Assembly: GCA_964605795.1 (NCBI GenBank)
Contig: CAZSDZ010000006.1
Location: 1-64,000, forward strand
From: JAFGOM01 sp964605795
GTDB lineage: Archaea; Halobacteriota; Methanomicrobia; Methanomicrobiales; Methanospirillaceae
DNA: 64,000 nucleotides
Direction of reading: 5' to 3'
This document shows positions 8,461 through 17,582 of the stretch, one piece after another. The translations under genes and the position numbers were made by a program. Each line of letters begins with the position of its first letter. Positions within the stretch are counted from its first letter, which is position 1. The notes below the pieces were generated by a model. It did not search any database. It saw only the letters and a list, made by a program, of their open reading frames with translations, and had not been told where the DNA came from.

Positions 8461-9804
8461 ATGAATCGATGGATTCTATTCTCAGTAATCGTGGGTGTTG
8501 TTCTCCTGATAACCTTCATCCCTTTTGTATCTGCAGCCGGTTTACCAACAAAGGCAGAAATAAACGATGATTCAGTCTCGTATCTCACTGCCTCATCCCC
8601 GGTGATGGATCTCGTCGGTTTCGTCAATGAAGCGGTATGGTATGCCGGAGAGGTAGGAAAAGAGAAGGCATTTGCTGAATTTTCCCTCACAAATGGTTCA
8701 TTTACACAAAAAGAGCGGTATATCTGGGCATATGATTTTAACGGCATAAACCTTGCCCATCCCCTGCATCCTGAATTCAAGGGAGAGAATAAGCTCTCGC
8801 TCACGGATCCAACCGGTTTTCCCATGATACAAGCCATGCGGGATATTGCCAGAGACGGGAGTGGTTTTGTCAGGTACCAATATGAGAATCCTGTCTCCGG
8901 AGAGACAGAGTCAAAATTATCCTATGTAAAGCGGGTTGATGACTCATGGTGGCTTGGATCAGGGATTTATGGGACAGATCTTGTGATACCAGATGAAGCT
9001 CCTGAATCCATCAGGGCATACCTGAAAAACCGGGTTGATATGGCAGTACAGTATGGAGAGGATGTTGGAAAAGAAGAAGCCCTGTTTGCATTTGATGATG
9101 CCGAAGGAGAATTTGCAACAAACGGAACCTATATCTTCGCGTTTGATATGAATGGGACAACCATTGCCCTCCCGTTTGATCAGAAAAAAGTCGGAACTGA
9201 CGAGGCGAATCTGACCGATATAAACGGGGTATCCATTGGAGGAGAAAAACTCACGGTTGCCAGGGACGGAGGCGGTTTTTGGTACTATGTGTACAATAAT
9301 CCAAAAGCTGATAATAAACCCGAATTCAAGGTTTCGTATATACAGCCGGTTGATGAGGACTGGGTTGTCGGAACCGGGATATATCTTCCTGATATTTCCG
9401 TAGAATTCTCTCCTGAACACCGTGAGAAATTGGTATCCCAGGTTTGGGAGGCACGGGTTTTTGTAGAGGAAAAGGGCATTGATGAGGCTATCAGAACATT
9501 TAATGACCGGGAAGGGGCATTCTCGGATCCTGATCTCTTTGTCTTCGCGTTTGATAAGGATAGCACGCTTCTTGCAAACCCATTCCTCCCTGGAATGATA
9601 GGTGTAAACCGTCTTTTCGATCGCGATCCTTTTGGGAAATACCCGGTCAGGCAAATGATTACCAATGCAGAGAACGGTGGAGGTTTTACCTATTATTTCT
9701 CTCCTGATCCGGATGCCGGGTATCAGATGCGGTTAAAACTCGGATACACCAGGATGACAGATGATGGTCTCATTGTTGGTGCAGGAATTTTTTCTGATAT
9801 CTGA
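8461..9804 (+). CDS. Exported protein with three tandem Cache domains
   Basis: The 447-residue protein has a signal sequence (about 1-22) and three repeats of a single-Cache sensor fold of about 125 residues each: about 40-175, 185-315 and 325-447. Each repeat shows the same landmarks: a helix with VGKE(K/E)A or KGIDEA, an F-A-F-D or W-A-Y-D-F-N-G strand, L-x-x-P, a D-G/N-G-G/S-G-F box, and a closing (D/E)D-x-W-x-x-G-S/T-G-I-Y. Cache domains bind small ligands outside the cell and are usually attached to kinases or chemoreceptors. Here no transmembrane exit or signalling domain follows, so this is a free or surface-held ligand-binding protein. A paralogue with the same layout lies at 30970-32355. 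Confidence 0.85.
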   Translation: MNRWILFSVIVGVVLLITFIPFVSAAGLPTKAEINDDSVSYLTASSPVMDLVGFVNEAVWYAGEVGKEKAFAEFSLTNGSFTQKERYIWAYDFNGINLAHPLHPEFKGENKLSLTDPTGFPMIQAMRDIARDGSGFVRYQYENPVSGETESKLSYVKRVDDSWWLGSGIYGTDLVIPDEAPESIRAYLKNRVDMAVQYGEDVGKEEALFAFDDAEGEFATNGTYIFAFDMNGTTIALPFDQKKVGTDEANLTDINGVSIGGEKLTVARDGGGFWYYVYNNPKADNKPEFKVSYIQPVDEDWVVGTGIYLPDISVEFSPEHREKLVSQVWEARVFVEEKGIDEAIRTFNDREGAFSDPDLFVFAFDKDSTLLANPFLPGMIGVNRLFDRDPFGKYPVRQMITNAENGGGFTYYFSPDPDAGYQMRLKLGYTRMTDDGLIVGAGIFSDI

Positions 9805-9825
9805 AAAACAAAGAAAAATCCCTCC

Positions 9826-9832
9826 TTTTTTT
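9826..9832 (+). terminator. U-tract terminator after the Cache gene
   Basis: A run of seven T residues lies 22 bp past the stop codon. Archaeal RNA polymerase terminates on such tracts without needing a hairpin. The following gene has its own promoter. Confidence 0.4.
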
Positions 9833-9905
9833 CTAACGAGGATATCGTCTTGGATCATCGGGGTCTCTCTAAAATTGAAAGAACCCAGGAAAAAATAAAT
9901 CGAAA

Positions 9906-9914
9906 TTTATAATA
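9906..9914 (+). promoter_or_regulatory. Archaeal TATA box for the TPR gene
   Basis: TTTATAATA is centred about 28 bp upstream of the ATG at 9938. There is no ribosome binding site before the ATG, so a leaderless transcript is likely. Confidence 0.5.
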
Positions 9915-9937
9915 TCATTGCTGATAACTGTAATGTA

Positions 9938-11227
9938 ATGAAAGAATTAAGCATTGGTTTTTTTCTTGTCCTTATCGGACTGTTCTGTTGTGCTTGTGTT
10001 CTCGGAGAGTCGCATGGCATCCCGTTTTCCGGGAACCATACCTTCGATCAGCTGCAATTGATGAATGCAGCGATCTCTTCTTACCCTGATTGGGTTGCTG
10101 AGTACCAAAATGCGATTAACAGGACCCCTTCCAGTCTTAATGAAGCCCTGTATCTCGGCAAGGCGTCGTTAAAGGCAGGAAACCTGACTGAAGCAGAACG
10201 AAAGTTTACCGATGCTATCGGTATGGATACAAATTCTCAGGAAGCATGGGATGGCCTCATGGTCACATTGGCACTCCAGGAGAACCATGAGAAGTTAGAG
10301 AAGGTTGCGACGGACCGCATCGCTCATAATCCCGTTGATGAAGGTGCCTGGTTAAACAAGGGCTGGGCACAGTTACAACAGGATAACGGAGGAGCTCTTG
10401 AATCCTTTAAGCGTCTCAAAGAGATTAATCCACGAAACGTCTTTGCCTATTACTACTCTGCCTGGTTATATGGAGGTATTTCACAGGAAAACAATGCAAT
10501 AAAGGAGTACAAGAAGGTATCTATTCTCTCTCCTGATTATGGGGGCGTTGACGGGAACCTTGGATTTTTATATGTCGGTAACGGGCAGTACGAGGAAGCC
10601 CTCCCCTACCTGGAAAAAGCTCTTGCATGGTACCCGGGCTGGACTGAAGCCTTGCGGTCAAAAGCTATTGCTCTGTATCATCTTGACCGGCAGGATGAAG
10701 CGATGAACGTCCTCGATGATGTACTGGCTCTCGATCCTGCGTTTATGCGAGCGTACGAGACAAAATGTGATGGCCTGTTTGATATGGGTAAGTATGAGGA
10801 TGTTATTGCGATAAGTGATACCGGCCTTGGTCATAACCAGAACGCGACAACGCTTCTGTTTTTTAAGGGGAGGGCTCTCTCGGAACTGGGAAGAGATGAA
10901 GAGGCAATACCAGTATTTGACCAGGTTATTGAGATACACCAGGCTGGAAATGAGAGGGATACCCGGTTTGATACAATGATATCGTCCTGGGGAAAAGGAG
11001 TGGCCCTTGATAATCTTGGCAGATTAGGTGAAGCGAAGGATGCATACCAACAGGCTCTCACCCTCGCCGATGAGATGATTGCAGAATCCCCGGCGTTCGG
11101 TTTTTCGTATTACTACAAGGATCTCATTTTATCGAATCTTGGAAGAACAGGAGAAGCCCAGGCAGCTCGAGTAAAGGCAGATGAGTTAGCAAAAGACCCG
11201 GATTATTACAAGACCCTGGTTTTGTAA
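9938..11227 (+). CDS. Exported TPR-repeat protein
   Basis: This 429-residue protein has a signal sequence (about 1-23, LSIGFFLVLIGLFCCACVLG) that includes Cys residues near the cleavage region, so lipid attachment is possible. From about residue 60 to the end it consists of tetratricopeptide repeats, for example EALPYLEKALAWYPG, EAMNVLDDVLALDP and EAIPVFDQVIEIH, each with the W/L-G-Y-A-x-P-type spacing. TPR arrays are protein-interaction scaffolds. The location outside the membrane suggests a role in assembly of surface proteins, but no partner can be named. Confidence 0.85.
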   Translation: MKELSIGFFLVLIGLFCCACVLGESHGIPFSGNHTFDQLQLMNAAISSYPDWVAEYQNAINRTPSSLNEALYLGKASLKAGNLTEAERKFTDAIGMDTNSQEAWDGLMVTLALQENHEKLEKVATDRIAHNPVDEGAWLNKGWAQLQQDNGGALESFKRLKEINPRNVFAYYYSAWLYGGISQENNAIKEYKKVSILSPDYGGVDGNLGFLYVGNGQYEEALPYLEKALAWYPGWTEALRSKAIALYHLDRQDEAMNVLDDVLALDPAFMRAYETKCDGLFDMGKYEDVIAISDTGLGHNQNATTLLFFKGRALSELGRDEEAIPVFDQVIEIHQAGNERDTRFDTMISSWGKGVALDNLGRLGEAKDAYQQALTLADEMIAESPAFGFSYYYKDLILSNLGRTGEAQAARVKADELAKDPDYYKTLVL

Positions 11228-11302
11228 CTCTCAACTTCCCTTTCCTTTTCATATGCCCGGGTTTTAACCCTCTTTTTTACTGACGAGGCACACTCTAAAA
11301 GG

Positions 11303-13114
11303 TCAGGCCTTTATCTCTGTATCCGATTCCATACATTTCACCAGTTTTTTCGGGATATGAAGAACAAATGTTGCCCCCTTTCCATACACTCCCTCTTCGG
11401 ATATACGTATTTCTGATACAGCAAGTATCTCTTTCGTTAAAAAGAGGCCGTAACCGGTATTTTTTCCGTAACCCGGCCTGAAGATCTTCCCTTTTTCATC
11501 GTTCTCAATCCCGGTCCCGTTATCCTGGCAGATGACCCGGTATGTCTCATCCCCCTCCTCAAGTGAGAATGTGATTCGTGTTACCCTGCCCCCGTGTCGC
11601 AGAGCATTATCAATGAGGTTTCCAAAGACCGTCTCAAGGAGTGATTCAGTATAGATAAAGCAGGTGTCAGGGATGGTATTATCGATAATAACATCAGTGG
11701 TAACCTCACCCCGAAACGATCGCAGGATCCCTGCATCAACCAGCATAGACAGGTTCAGCCAGGCAGCCGAACCGGTTCCTATCGTATCATAGGTCTTGGT
11801 GAACCGGATCAGATCCCCGATGGTATCGGCAGCATGCATGGCTTTTTTTAGGTATTCCGGGTTGGTTATCTTTTCTTTATCCCAGCTCATGATATCCAGG
11901 TACCCCTTTAAAACGGTCAGTTCGTTGAGGATATCATGCCGGGTGATACCTGATAAGAGATGGAGTTTCTCGTTTGCGATCAGTAACTGTCGGGATACCG
12001 CCTCCAGTTTCTCTGAATGGGTCCTGAGATCGTTTTGTAACGTTACCTGTTCGGTGACATCAGAGAGGATATGGAGCGTTCCCATGATCTGCGAATCCCT
12101 CCCGAGTACCGGGTATGAATGTATCGAGAGAATAATACCGTTATTTAGTGATATCTCCTGATGAGTTCCGGTATCTGTTGCAGGTACCTCAGTATCGGGA
12201 AATTCCGGGATAACTGACGAGACTGACGTTCCGATGACCGAATCAGAGACCGAGAATATTCGCAGTGTTGCAGGATTTATCCGAATTATCCTTCTTTTCA
12301 GGTCTAAAACTAAAATCCCCTCTCCCATGCTCACAACGATCTCATCGCACATGACCGGGATCAGATCAAAGAGCCCGAGTTTTGTTATTGCATAATAAAT
12401 CAGGATACAGGTGATGGTAAAGAGGGCAGGGGTGATATCAACCCCTGAGAGGAATGCAGGGAACAGAGCATAGAATGCATTGCCTGCAACAGGGATAATC
12501 GACGCTGCAAGGATAAACCATGTCTGTAGGCTGTAGATTGGTGGCTGATGCAGGGAGGTGATGAATAAGAGAATCATTCCTGCTGCAAGAAAGGAGTAAC
12601 TGTAGAGGATCTCTACCCAGTACCAGGGACCATGGACATAATATGCGGAAAGACTGGAGAACGGACCCTGGATAAGATAGACATCAGGCCAGAGCAGGTG
12701 ATGATATGGATTGGTTGCTGCAAGGATAATGGAGATGATGGGAAGAATAAAGAGGATTATCCGTGTTTTACGAGTGAAGTAATGATTATACCGGGTGAAT
12801 GCGACCACAAATAAAAAGAATAAGACCGGCGATGTCTGGCTCCCGGTGTACGACAGAACGCCCCAGGTATATTTACCGCTGATGCTGGTTGAAAGAGCCT
12901 CTCCTATCGATGTAAAGCACCAGATACCAATTGCTATGCAGAGTAAAGAGAACCAGAAACGGGTTGTTTCAGATCTTCTGTTCCAGGAGTGAACGGCAAG
13001 CAGCGCTGCTATTGTGGTTCCAAGGATATATACAAGGATAAACAGATTGGGTGTCATACATGAAAAGACTGACAGGGGGTCATACAGAAATCCTGCTGGA
13101 AGAGCAGGTATCAT
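11303..13114 (-). CDS. 7TM-sensor histidine kinase with PAS domain
   Basis: The 603-residue kinase has an N-terminal block of seven membrane helices (about 22-250) resembling the 7TM histidine-kinase sensor region, a PAS-like domain (about 255-365), a short coiled coil, a dimerisation helix with LLSGITRHDILNELT (phosphoacceptor His393), and an HATPase domain with N box FGNLIDNALRHGG, G1 box DNGTGIENDEKGKIF and G2 box GYGLFLTKEI. This box set is typical of methanogen kinases. No response regulator gene is adjacent, so the partner is elsewhere. A later in-frame Met (13057), directly before the first helix, is an alternative start. Confidence 0.9.
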   Translation of the reverse strand: MIPALPAGFLYDPLSVFSCMTPNLFILVYILGTTIAALLAVHSWNRRSETTRFWFSLLCIAIGIWCFTSIGEALSTSISGKYTWGVLSYTGSQTSPVLFFLFVVAFTRYNHYFTRKTRIILFILPIISIILAATNPYHHLLWPDVYLIQGPFSSLSAYYVHGPWYWVEILYSYSFLAAGMILLFITSLHQPPIYSLQTWFILAASIIPVAGNAFYALFPAFLSGVDITPALFTITCILIYYAITKLGLFDLIPVMCDEIVVSMGEGILVLDLKRRIIRINPATLRIFSVSDSVIGTSVSSVIPEFPDTEVPATDTGTHQEISLNNGIILSIHSYPVLGRDSQIMGTLHILSDVTEQVTLQNDLRTHSEKLEAVSRQLLIANEKLHLLSGITRHDILNELTVLKGYLDIMSWDKEKITNPEYLKKAMHAADTIGDLIRFTKTYDTIGTGSAAWLNLSMLVDAGILRSFRGEVTTDVIIDNTIPDTCFIYTESLLETVFGNLIDNALRHGGRVTRITFSLEEGDETYRVICQDNGTGIENDEKGKIFRPGYGKNTGYGLFLTKEILAVSEIRISEEGVYGKGATFVLHIPKKLVKCMESDTEIKA

Positions 13115-13357
13115 TCATGGTATGGGGCTTATGAAGGATTGTCTCTCCTTTCTTTCTCCTGAATCGTATATAATGGATTGGGAGAGCTGATTCCTTATAA
13201 GGCCCGTATCCGGTGATGGCTTATTACGCCTAAAAAGCAGGAATGATACTCTTTCTCATACTCCCGTTCCGGAATCCGATTCTGCCATGCCATTAGGGAA
13301 TATCTATATGATACTTCGGGCATATACCTCCGTAATAACTCTGGTAGTGACCCAATT

Positions 13358-14596
13358 ATGAAATACTCAATTCTTTTCATCATCTTTCTTATCCTCTGCA
13401 TCACCCCGGCAGTAGCCCTTCCCACCCCGAATGAGTGGAGGGTCTTTGCAGCAGATCACCAGGGCAGTCTTTCGAAGGAAGAGATTGATGCATTCATCTC
13501 CCCCCTCATCACGTACAACCTGAGTAAAGGGCTCATTGTCGTGGTAGTGGACAAAGATGGTTATGCCTGGTACCCGTACGGGGTCGCCGATGCACTGACA
13601 GACCGTCCCCTGGATAATACCTCCCTCTTTGACATCGGATCGGTATCAAAGGTAATGACTGGTATCCTCATGGCAGATGCAGAGATACGGGGGATATATA
13701 ACATATCAGCGCCAGCAGATACCTGGCTTTCAGGAAAATACCGCCTCCCTGCATATGAGGGGATGACCATTAGCGGAAGAGATCTTGCGACCCACCGGTC
13801 AGGTCTCCAGACCGTGCCGGACACATTTTTCCAGGTCAATCCTGACTCTTCTTCTGAAGATCAGATGGAGGAGGCGATGCTGCAGTACCAGACAATGACT
13901 GCAGACGAGGTTTACCAATGGCTTTCCGGCCAGGAACTGTTGTCCCCACCCGGGTACCAGTACATATACTCCAACCTTGGGGCTGCCATTGCAGGCGATA
14001 CGGTTGCGAGGGCAGAAGAGATCCCATATCCTGAACTCTTTGGATTACGCATTGCAAATCCTCTCGGGCTTTCCGGGACCGGGGCAACCTGGACCCTTGA
14101 AGACCTTGACCAGAGAGCGACCGGTTACCGGGCCTATTCATACCCGACAAGTGTGGCAAACATTATCCGGTTTAACGAATTCTGGACCGCTGCAGGCGGT
14201 ATCCATTCGAACGCAGATGATATGGCTGTATTTCTTGCTGCTGTAATGGGACTCCTGGATACACCGCTCGATAATGCCATTGCACAGTCCCAGGCTCCTC
14301 TCGCGGTTACTGCGACCGGTCCGCCCCTTCTTGAACAGGGATTGTTCTGGGATATCCTTCATAACCGTGATGGTACAACGATACTCAAGAAAGCAGGTGA
14401 GACAAATGCTCACCAGGCAGCCATTGCTTTTAACCCGGATCTTAAAGCAGGGGTAGTTATCCTCTCAAATACGGCATCTATCGGGGGAATTCATGTTGAG
14501 GAGCAGGCAATTGCCCTTCTTGAGAGGATAAAGGTAAAGAAGAAGAACGAGGAGATGGGAGTGAAAAATGTATCTCCCCCTGTCCTGACACCCTGA
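13358..14596 (+). CDS. Exported serine hydrolase, beta-lactamase/PBP-like
   Basis: This 412-residue protein has a signal sequence (1-20) and the class C beta-lactamase/DD-peptidase-like fold. Visible motifs are S-x-x-K in FDIGSVSKVM (Ser95, Lys98) and Y-x-N in YIYSNLGAA (Tyr204, Asn206). A KAGETNAHQ segment near residue 350 takes the place of the third H/K-x-G motif. Family members hydrolyse esters, amides or D-amino peptides. Archaea of this group lack murein, so the substrate is probably a peptide or ester and not peptidoglycan. The gene is divergent from the 7TM kinase and convergent with the ABC operon. Confidence 0.9.
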   Translation: MKYSILFIIFLILCITPAVALPTPNEWRVFAADHQGSLSKEEIDAFISPLITYNLSKGLIVVVVDKDGYAWYPYGVADALTDRPLDNTSLFDIGSVSKVMTGILMADAEIRGIYNISAPADTWLSGKYRLPAYEGMTISGRDLATHRSGLQTVPDTFFQVNPDSSSEDQMEEAMLQYQTMTADEVYQWLSGQELLSPPGYQYIYSNLGAAIAGDTVARAEEIPYPELFGLRIANPLGLSGTGATWTLEDLDQRATGYRAYSYPTSVANIIRFNEFWTAAGGIHSNADDMAVFLAAVMGLLDTPLDNAIAQSQAPLAVTATGPPLLEQGLFWDILHNRDGTTILKKAGETNAHQAAIAFNPDLKAGVVILSNTASIGGIHVEEQAIALLERIKVKKKNEEMGVKNVSPPVLTP

Positions 14597-14631
14597 TCCT
14601 CTCTCCCTTTTCCCGGGATCTGTCCTTGTAT

Positions 14632-15405
14632 TTACCCTTCTGCATTTCCTGTCTCTTGTGCCCGTATCAGTCCGGTTATCTGCCTGACAATCCCGATAAA
14701 CCCGGGATCCCCGGTATCACGGGGATGGGGAAACGGGACAGTGAGGATCTCTCGTACGACTGCCGGTCTCTCTGATAAAACGATGATACGATCGGCAAGA
14801 TAGACCGCTTCTTCCGGGTTATGGGTGACGAATAGAAACGTGGTATATATATTGTTCCGGATCCGCAGGATCTCATCCTCGAGCTCCTGTCTCGTAAAGA
14901 GGTCAAGACCGGAAAAGGGTTCATCCATCAGGAGAATTTGGGGCTGTATCGCCAGAGCCCGTGCAATCGCAACCCGCTGTTTCATTCCTCCTGAGAGCTG
15001 GAAAGGGAGTGAATCCTTAAAGGCTTCGAGGTGCATCAGGGTAAGAAGATCGGTAACCGTATCCCGAATCTCCCCTTTTTTTCCGGATCGTATCCGTAAA
15101 CGAAGTCCGTAGGCGATGTTATCATAGACCGTAAGCCAGGGAAAGAGTCCGTGTTCCTGAAATATCATCGCTGCATGGATACAGGAAGCATTGTGACAGT
15201 CTCCGCTCTCCACCATCCCGGAATCAGCTACCTCCAGCCCTGCGATAATCCTCAAGACTGTCGACTTCCCGCAGCCCGAAGGTCCCATGAGGCAGACGAT
15301 CTCGTTCTTCTGCACAGAGAATGTGACGTCTGCGAGTGCATTGCATTCATGGGGACCATCCATAAAGGATTTGGAGATGGTATGTAACTCGAGTATGGTG
15401 GTCAT
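14632..15405 (-). CDS. ABC transporter ATPase, nitrate/sulfonate/taurine type
   Basis: The 257-residue ATPase carries Walker A GPSGCGKST (about residue 40), Q-loop MIFQEHGLFPW, signature LSGGMKQRVAIARALA, Walker B ILLMDEPFSGLD and the switch histidine in FVTHNPEEA. The Q-loop and LSGGMKQR forms are those of the SsuB/TauB/NrtD group. The start codon overlaps the permease stop by 4 bp (ATGA), so translation is coupled. It energises the transporter formed with the next two genes. Substrate (sulfonate, nitrate, thiamine precursor or other) cannot be decided from the ATPase. Confidence 0.92.
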   Translation of the reverse strand: MTTILELHTISKSFMDGPHECNALADVTFSVQKNEIVCLMGPSGCGKSTVLRIIAGLEVADSGMVESGDCHNASCIHAAMIFQEHGLFPWLTVYDNIAYGLRLRIRSGKKGEIRDTVTDLLTLMHLEAFKDSLPFQLSGGMKQRVAIARALAIQPQILLMDEPFSGLDLFTRQELEDEILRIRNNIYTTFLFVTHNPEEAVYLADRIIVLSERPAVVREILTVPFPHPRDTGDPGFIGIVRQITGLIRAQETGNAEG

Positions 15406-16172
15406 TCTTTTCCCTGCCAGGCAAAAAGTCTGCTCTGGCCTGCTCTAAAGAGATGATCAAACAGGATTCCGATGATCCCAATTACAACCATGCCGGCAAC
15501 GATAACCTGTATCTGGCCAAGATTATAGGCATACATGATAAGATACCCGAGGCCGGAACTCGTCCCCGGAAGCATCTCCGCTGCAACAACACACATCCAG
15601 GCGATCCCGAACGCTACCCGAAGACCGGTCCAGACAAACGGAAAGGCAGCCGGGGCAATGACGGTAATAAACTTCTCAAGAGGCGTAGCACCAAGCGTCT
15701 CTGCAACATCAAGCCATAATACCCGGATCGCCCTGACCCCGTCAAGGGTACTGATGAGAACCGGAAAAAATGAACCGATAAAGATGATAAAGAGGATAGA
15801 CCCGAAACCGATCGAGAACCAGGCGATCGCAAGGGGCATCCAGGCGATCGGTGGGACCGGCCGGATCATCTGTACAAAGGGATTGATGTAGGTATACACC
15901 TCGTCTGACCAGCCACAGAGGAGACCGAGCGGGATAGCGATGAGAATCGCCAGTAAAAACCCGGCAAGGACACGTTGTAGGCTGACAAGGCTGTTCTCTA
16001 GGAGTGAAGGCCCGCCAAACAGGGGTGCAAGGGGTGTAAGAAGGAACGGAAGGATCTCGTCCCATCCCGGCAGAATAAAGGAGTTGTCAATCTGCATTGA
16101 GGCGATCTGCCAGATAACCAGTATTCCGAGAGGGATGGCAAGCCCTTTTAGTATCTTGTGATGTATGATCAT
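15402..16172 (-). CDS. ABC transporter permease, SsuC/TauC type
   Basis: The 256-residue protein has about six membrane helices and the binding-protein-dependent permease loop (EAA region) LDVAETLGATPLEKFITVIAP around residues 155-176. The N-terminal KGLAIPLGILVIWQIASM and the PPIAWMPLAIAWFSIGFGS segment are characteristic of the nitrate/sulfonate/taurine subfamily. It overlaps the ATPase gene by 4 bp, and its ATG shares one base with the stop of the binding-protein gene (TAATG), so all three genes are translated together. Confidence 0.92.
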   Translation of the reverse strand: MIIHHKILKGLAIPLGILVIWQIASMQIDNSFILPGWDEILPFLLTPLAPLFGGPSLLENSLVSLQRVLAGFLLAILIAIPLGLLCGWSDEVYTYINPFVQMIRPVPPIAWMPLAIAWFSIGFGSILFIIFIGSFFPVLISTLDGVRAIRVLWLDVAETLGATPLEKFITVIAPAAFPFVWTGLRVAFGIAWMCVVAAEMLPGTSSGLGYLIMYAYNLGQIQVIVAGMVVIGIIGILFDHLFRAGQSRLFAWQGKE

Positions 16173-17386
16173 TACGTATCCCCAAATCCCATGTTAATTC
16201 CGTATAACTCGATATGGATCCCTTCATACTCCAGTGCTTCCCGGATCATCTCTTCCTGGATTGAGCTCTGTGCTGTTGCCAGGATAACCGGTTCATGGTT
16301 CTTATATCGTGTCGTAACCCATGAGATAAAACTATCCCAGTCCTCACAGGGGGCGTCGTTTCCGACCACAAGCCCGGTCCCGCCGGTATTGACTGAGTGC
16401 AGAATAGAAGCATTATTCCCCAGTGTTATCTGTAACTCTGAAGGTACACTGCCGAGATATCCGACATCAATCGCATCCTGCCCGATACCGGTCATCACGC
16501 CCCCCCCTACCTGTCCCGGAACAAGATGAATAATCGCAGCGGTATCTCCCTGGTACACAAGATCACATTGTGTTGGACGCCCTTTATCTCCATCGAGTGG
16601 GTACAGCCAGAACTCATATCTCCCAAACATGTTGTACCAGTCCTGGATCGCCACGTACAGGGGTGCATAATGGTCACTTGAGGGCAGGTAGCCAATTCTG
16701 ACCGTCGGGGGATCTTTCGGGATATCCGGGACCGACCCGTTTAAAAGTTCCAAAGCCCTCCGATAGACCGAAGTGGTAACCAAAAATTCATCCGGGCCGG
16801 GTACCTCCCTGGTTCCCTCAAACTCGGTTTCCAGCCGTGATATGTCAGGAATTTCTGCATCAGGGGTGAAGATAAGATGGGTAAAGGATTCATTCTCTAC
16901 CTCATCTGGCGAGAGATAGAGGTTTGCAGACATGATTGGTTCTTCTCCAAACACCCAGTTGGCAGTGATATTCTCTGCACGTTTTGGATCCTCTTGTATC
17001 CTTTCCATCCCTGCGATGGTCAGGGCAGAGATCATGGCAGCGATATCAGGATACTGTGCGATAAACTCGTTTCGCATAACAAGAACGCAACATGCCGTAT
17101 TATTCCATTTTCCCGGGGGTGGCAGATCAGATTCTGTCGCGATCTTCTTTCCGATTTTACCGAGAACTGTCTCCGAGACAATGGGTTCCCATATGATAAA
17201 ACCATCTATCTGTCCGGTATCAAGCAGTTGGGGCATAATGCCGCCGGTTCCATACACCAGTAATACGACCGGTCCTTTATCAGGATTCTGGAGGTCTTCG
17301 AAATAGACGATAGCTCCATACGAGAAGAGAATGAAAAGAGCGATAGCGCCACAGATGCACGCATAGAGGAGAAGTCCGCTTCTCAT
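16172..17386 (-). CDS. ABC substrate-binding protein, NMT1/SsuA-like, lobes in permuted order
   Basis: Starting at ATG 17386, the 404-residue protein has an N-terminal membrane anchor (GLLLYACICGAIALFILFSY). The order of the binding-protein parts is unusual. The first half holds what is normally the second lobe: MPQLLDTGQIDGFIIWEP, CCVLVMRNEFIAQYPD and a helical segment. The second half, after a linker, begins with the normal N-terminus (TVRIGYLPSSDHYAPLYVA), continues through DVGYLGSVPSELQI and TGLVVGN, and stops at SSIQEEMIREALEYEGI, where the first lobe usually crosses to the second. This looks like circular permutation. The frame extends to 17563, but that stretch contains the terminator of the upstream gene, so the shorter start is preferred. 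It is the first gene of the ABC operon. Confidence 0.8.
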   Translation of the reverse strand: MRSGLLLYACICGAIALFILFSYGAIVYFEDLQNPDKGPVVLLVYGTGGIMPQLLDTGQIDGFIIWEPIVSETVLGKIGKKIATESDLPPPGKWNNTACCVLVMRNEFIAQYPDIAAMISALTIAGMERIQEDPKRAENITANWVFGEEPIMSANLYLSPDEVENESFTHLIFTPDAEIPDISRLETEFEGTREVPGPDEFLVTTSVYRRALELLNGSVPDIPKDPPTVRIGYLPSSDHYAPLYVAIQDWYNMFGRYEFWLYPLDGDKGRPTQCDLVYQGDTAAIIHLVPGQVGGGVMTGIGQDAIDVGYLGSVPSELQITLGNNASILHSVNTGGTGLVVGNDAPCEDWDSFISWVTTRYKNHEPVILATAQSSIQEEMIREALEYEGIHIELYGINMGFGDT

Positions 17387-17520
17387 GAGGAGAGATTGTC
17401 CCAGGATACAGAAATACCTGATGGATACCGATTCACGTACGGAATAGCACCCTGATTCTTCTATCGCCGGAATGTATCGGGTTTTTACACCCTTAAGAAC
17501 AGATCCAAAAACCGGATCGG

Positions 17521-17553
17521 TAAAAAGGAAAGCTCCCGGGAAAAACCCGGGAG
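17521..17553 (-). terminator. Hairpin terminator of the 17583-18584 gene
   Basis: A perfect 8-bp stem, CTCCCGGG/CCCGGGAG (17533-17540 and 17546-17553) with a five-base loop, is followed in the minus direction by CTTTCCTTTTTA. It lies 30 bp past the stop of the minus-strand gene at 17583. It also argues against extending the binding-protein gene across this point. Confidence 0.6.
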
Positions 17554-17582
17554 AGGGTATCATACCCCGGGTGTTGTCTCAG

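Noticed and set aside
8959..9665. Long minus-strand ORFs (231 and 126 residues)
   Set aside because: Antisense shadows of the triple-Cache gene, whose repeats are conserved on the plus strand.
17387..17563. N-terminal extension of the ABC binding-protein gene
   Set aside because: The extension contains the hairpin terminator of the upstream gene, has no domain similarity, and would put the membrane anchor 60 residues inside the protein.
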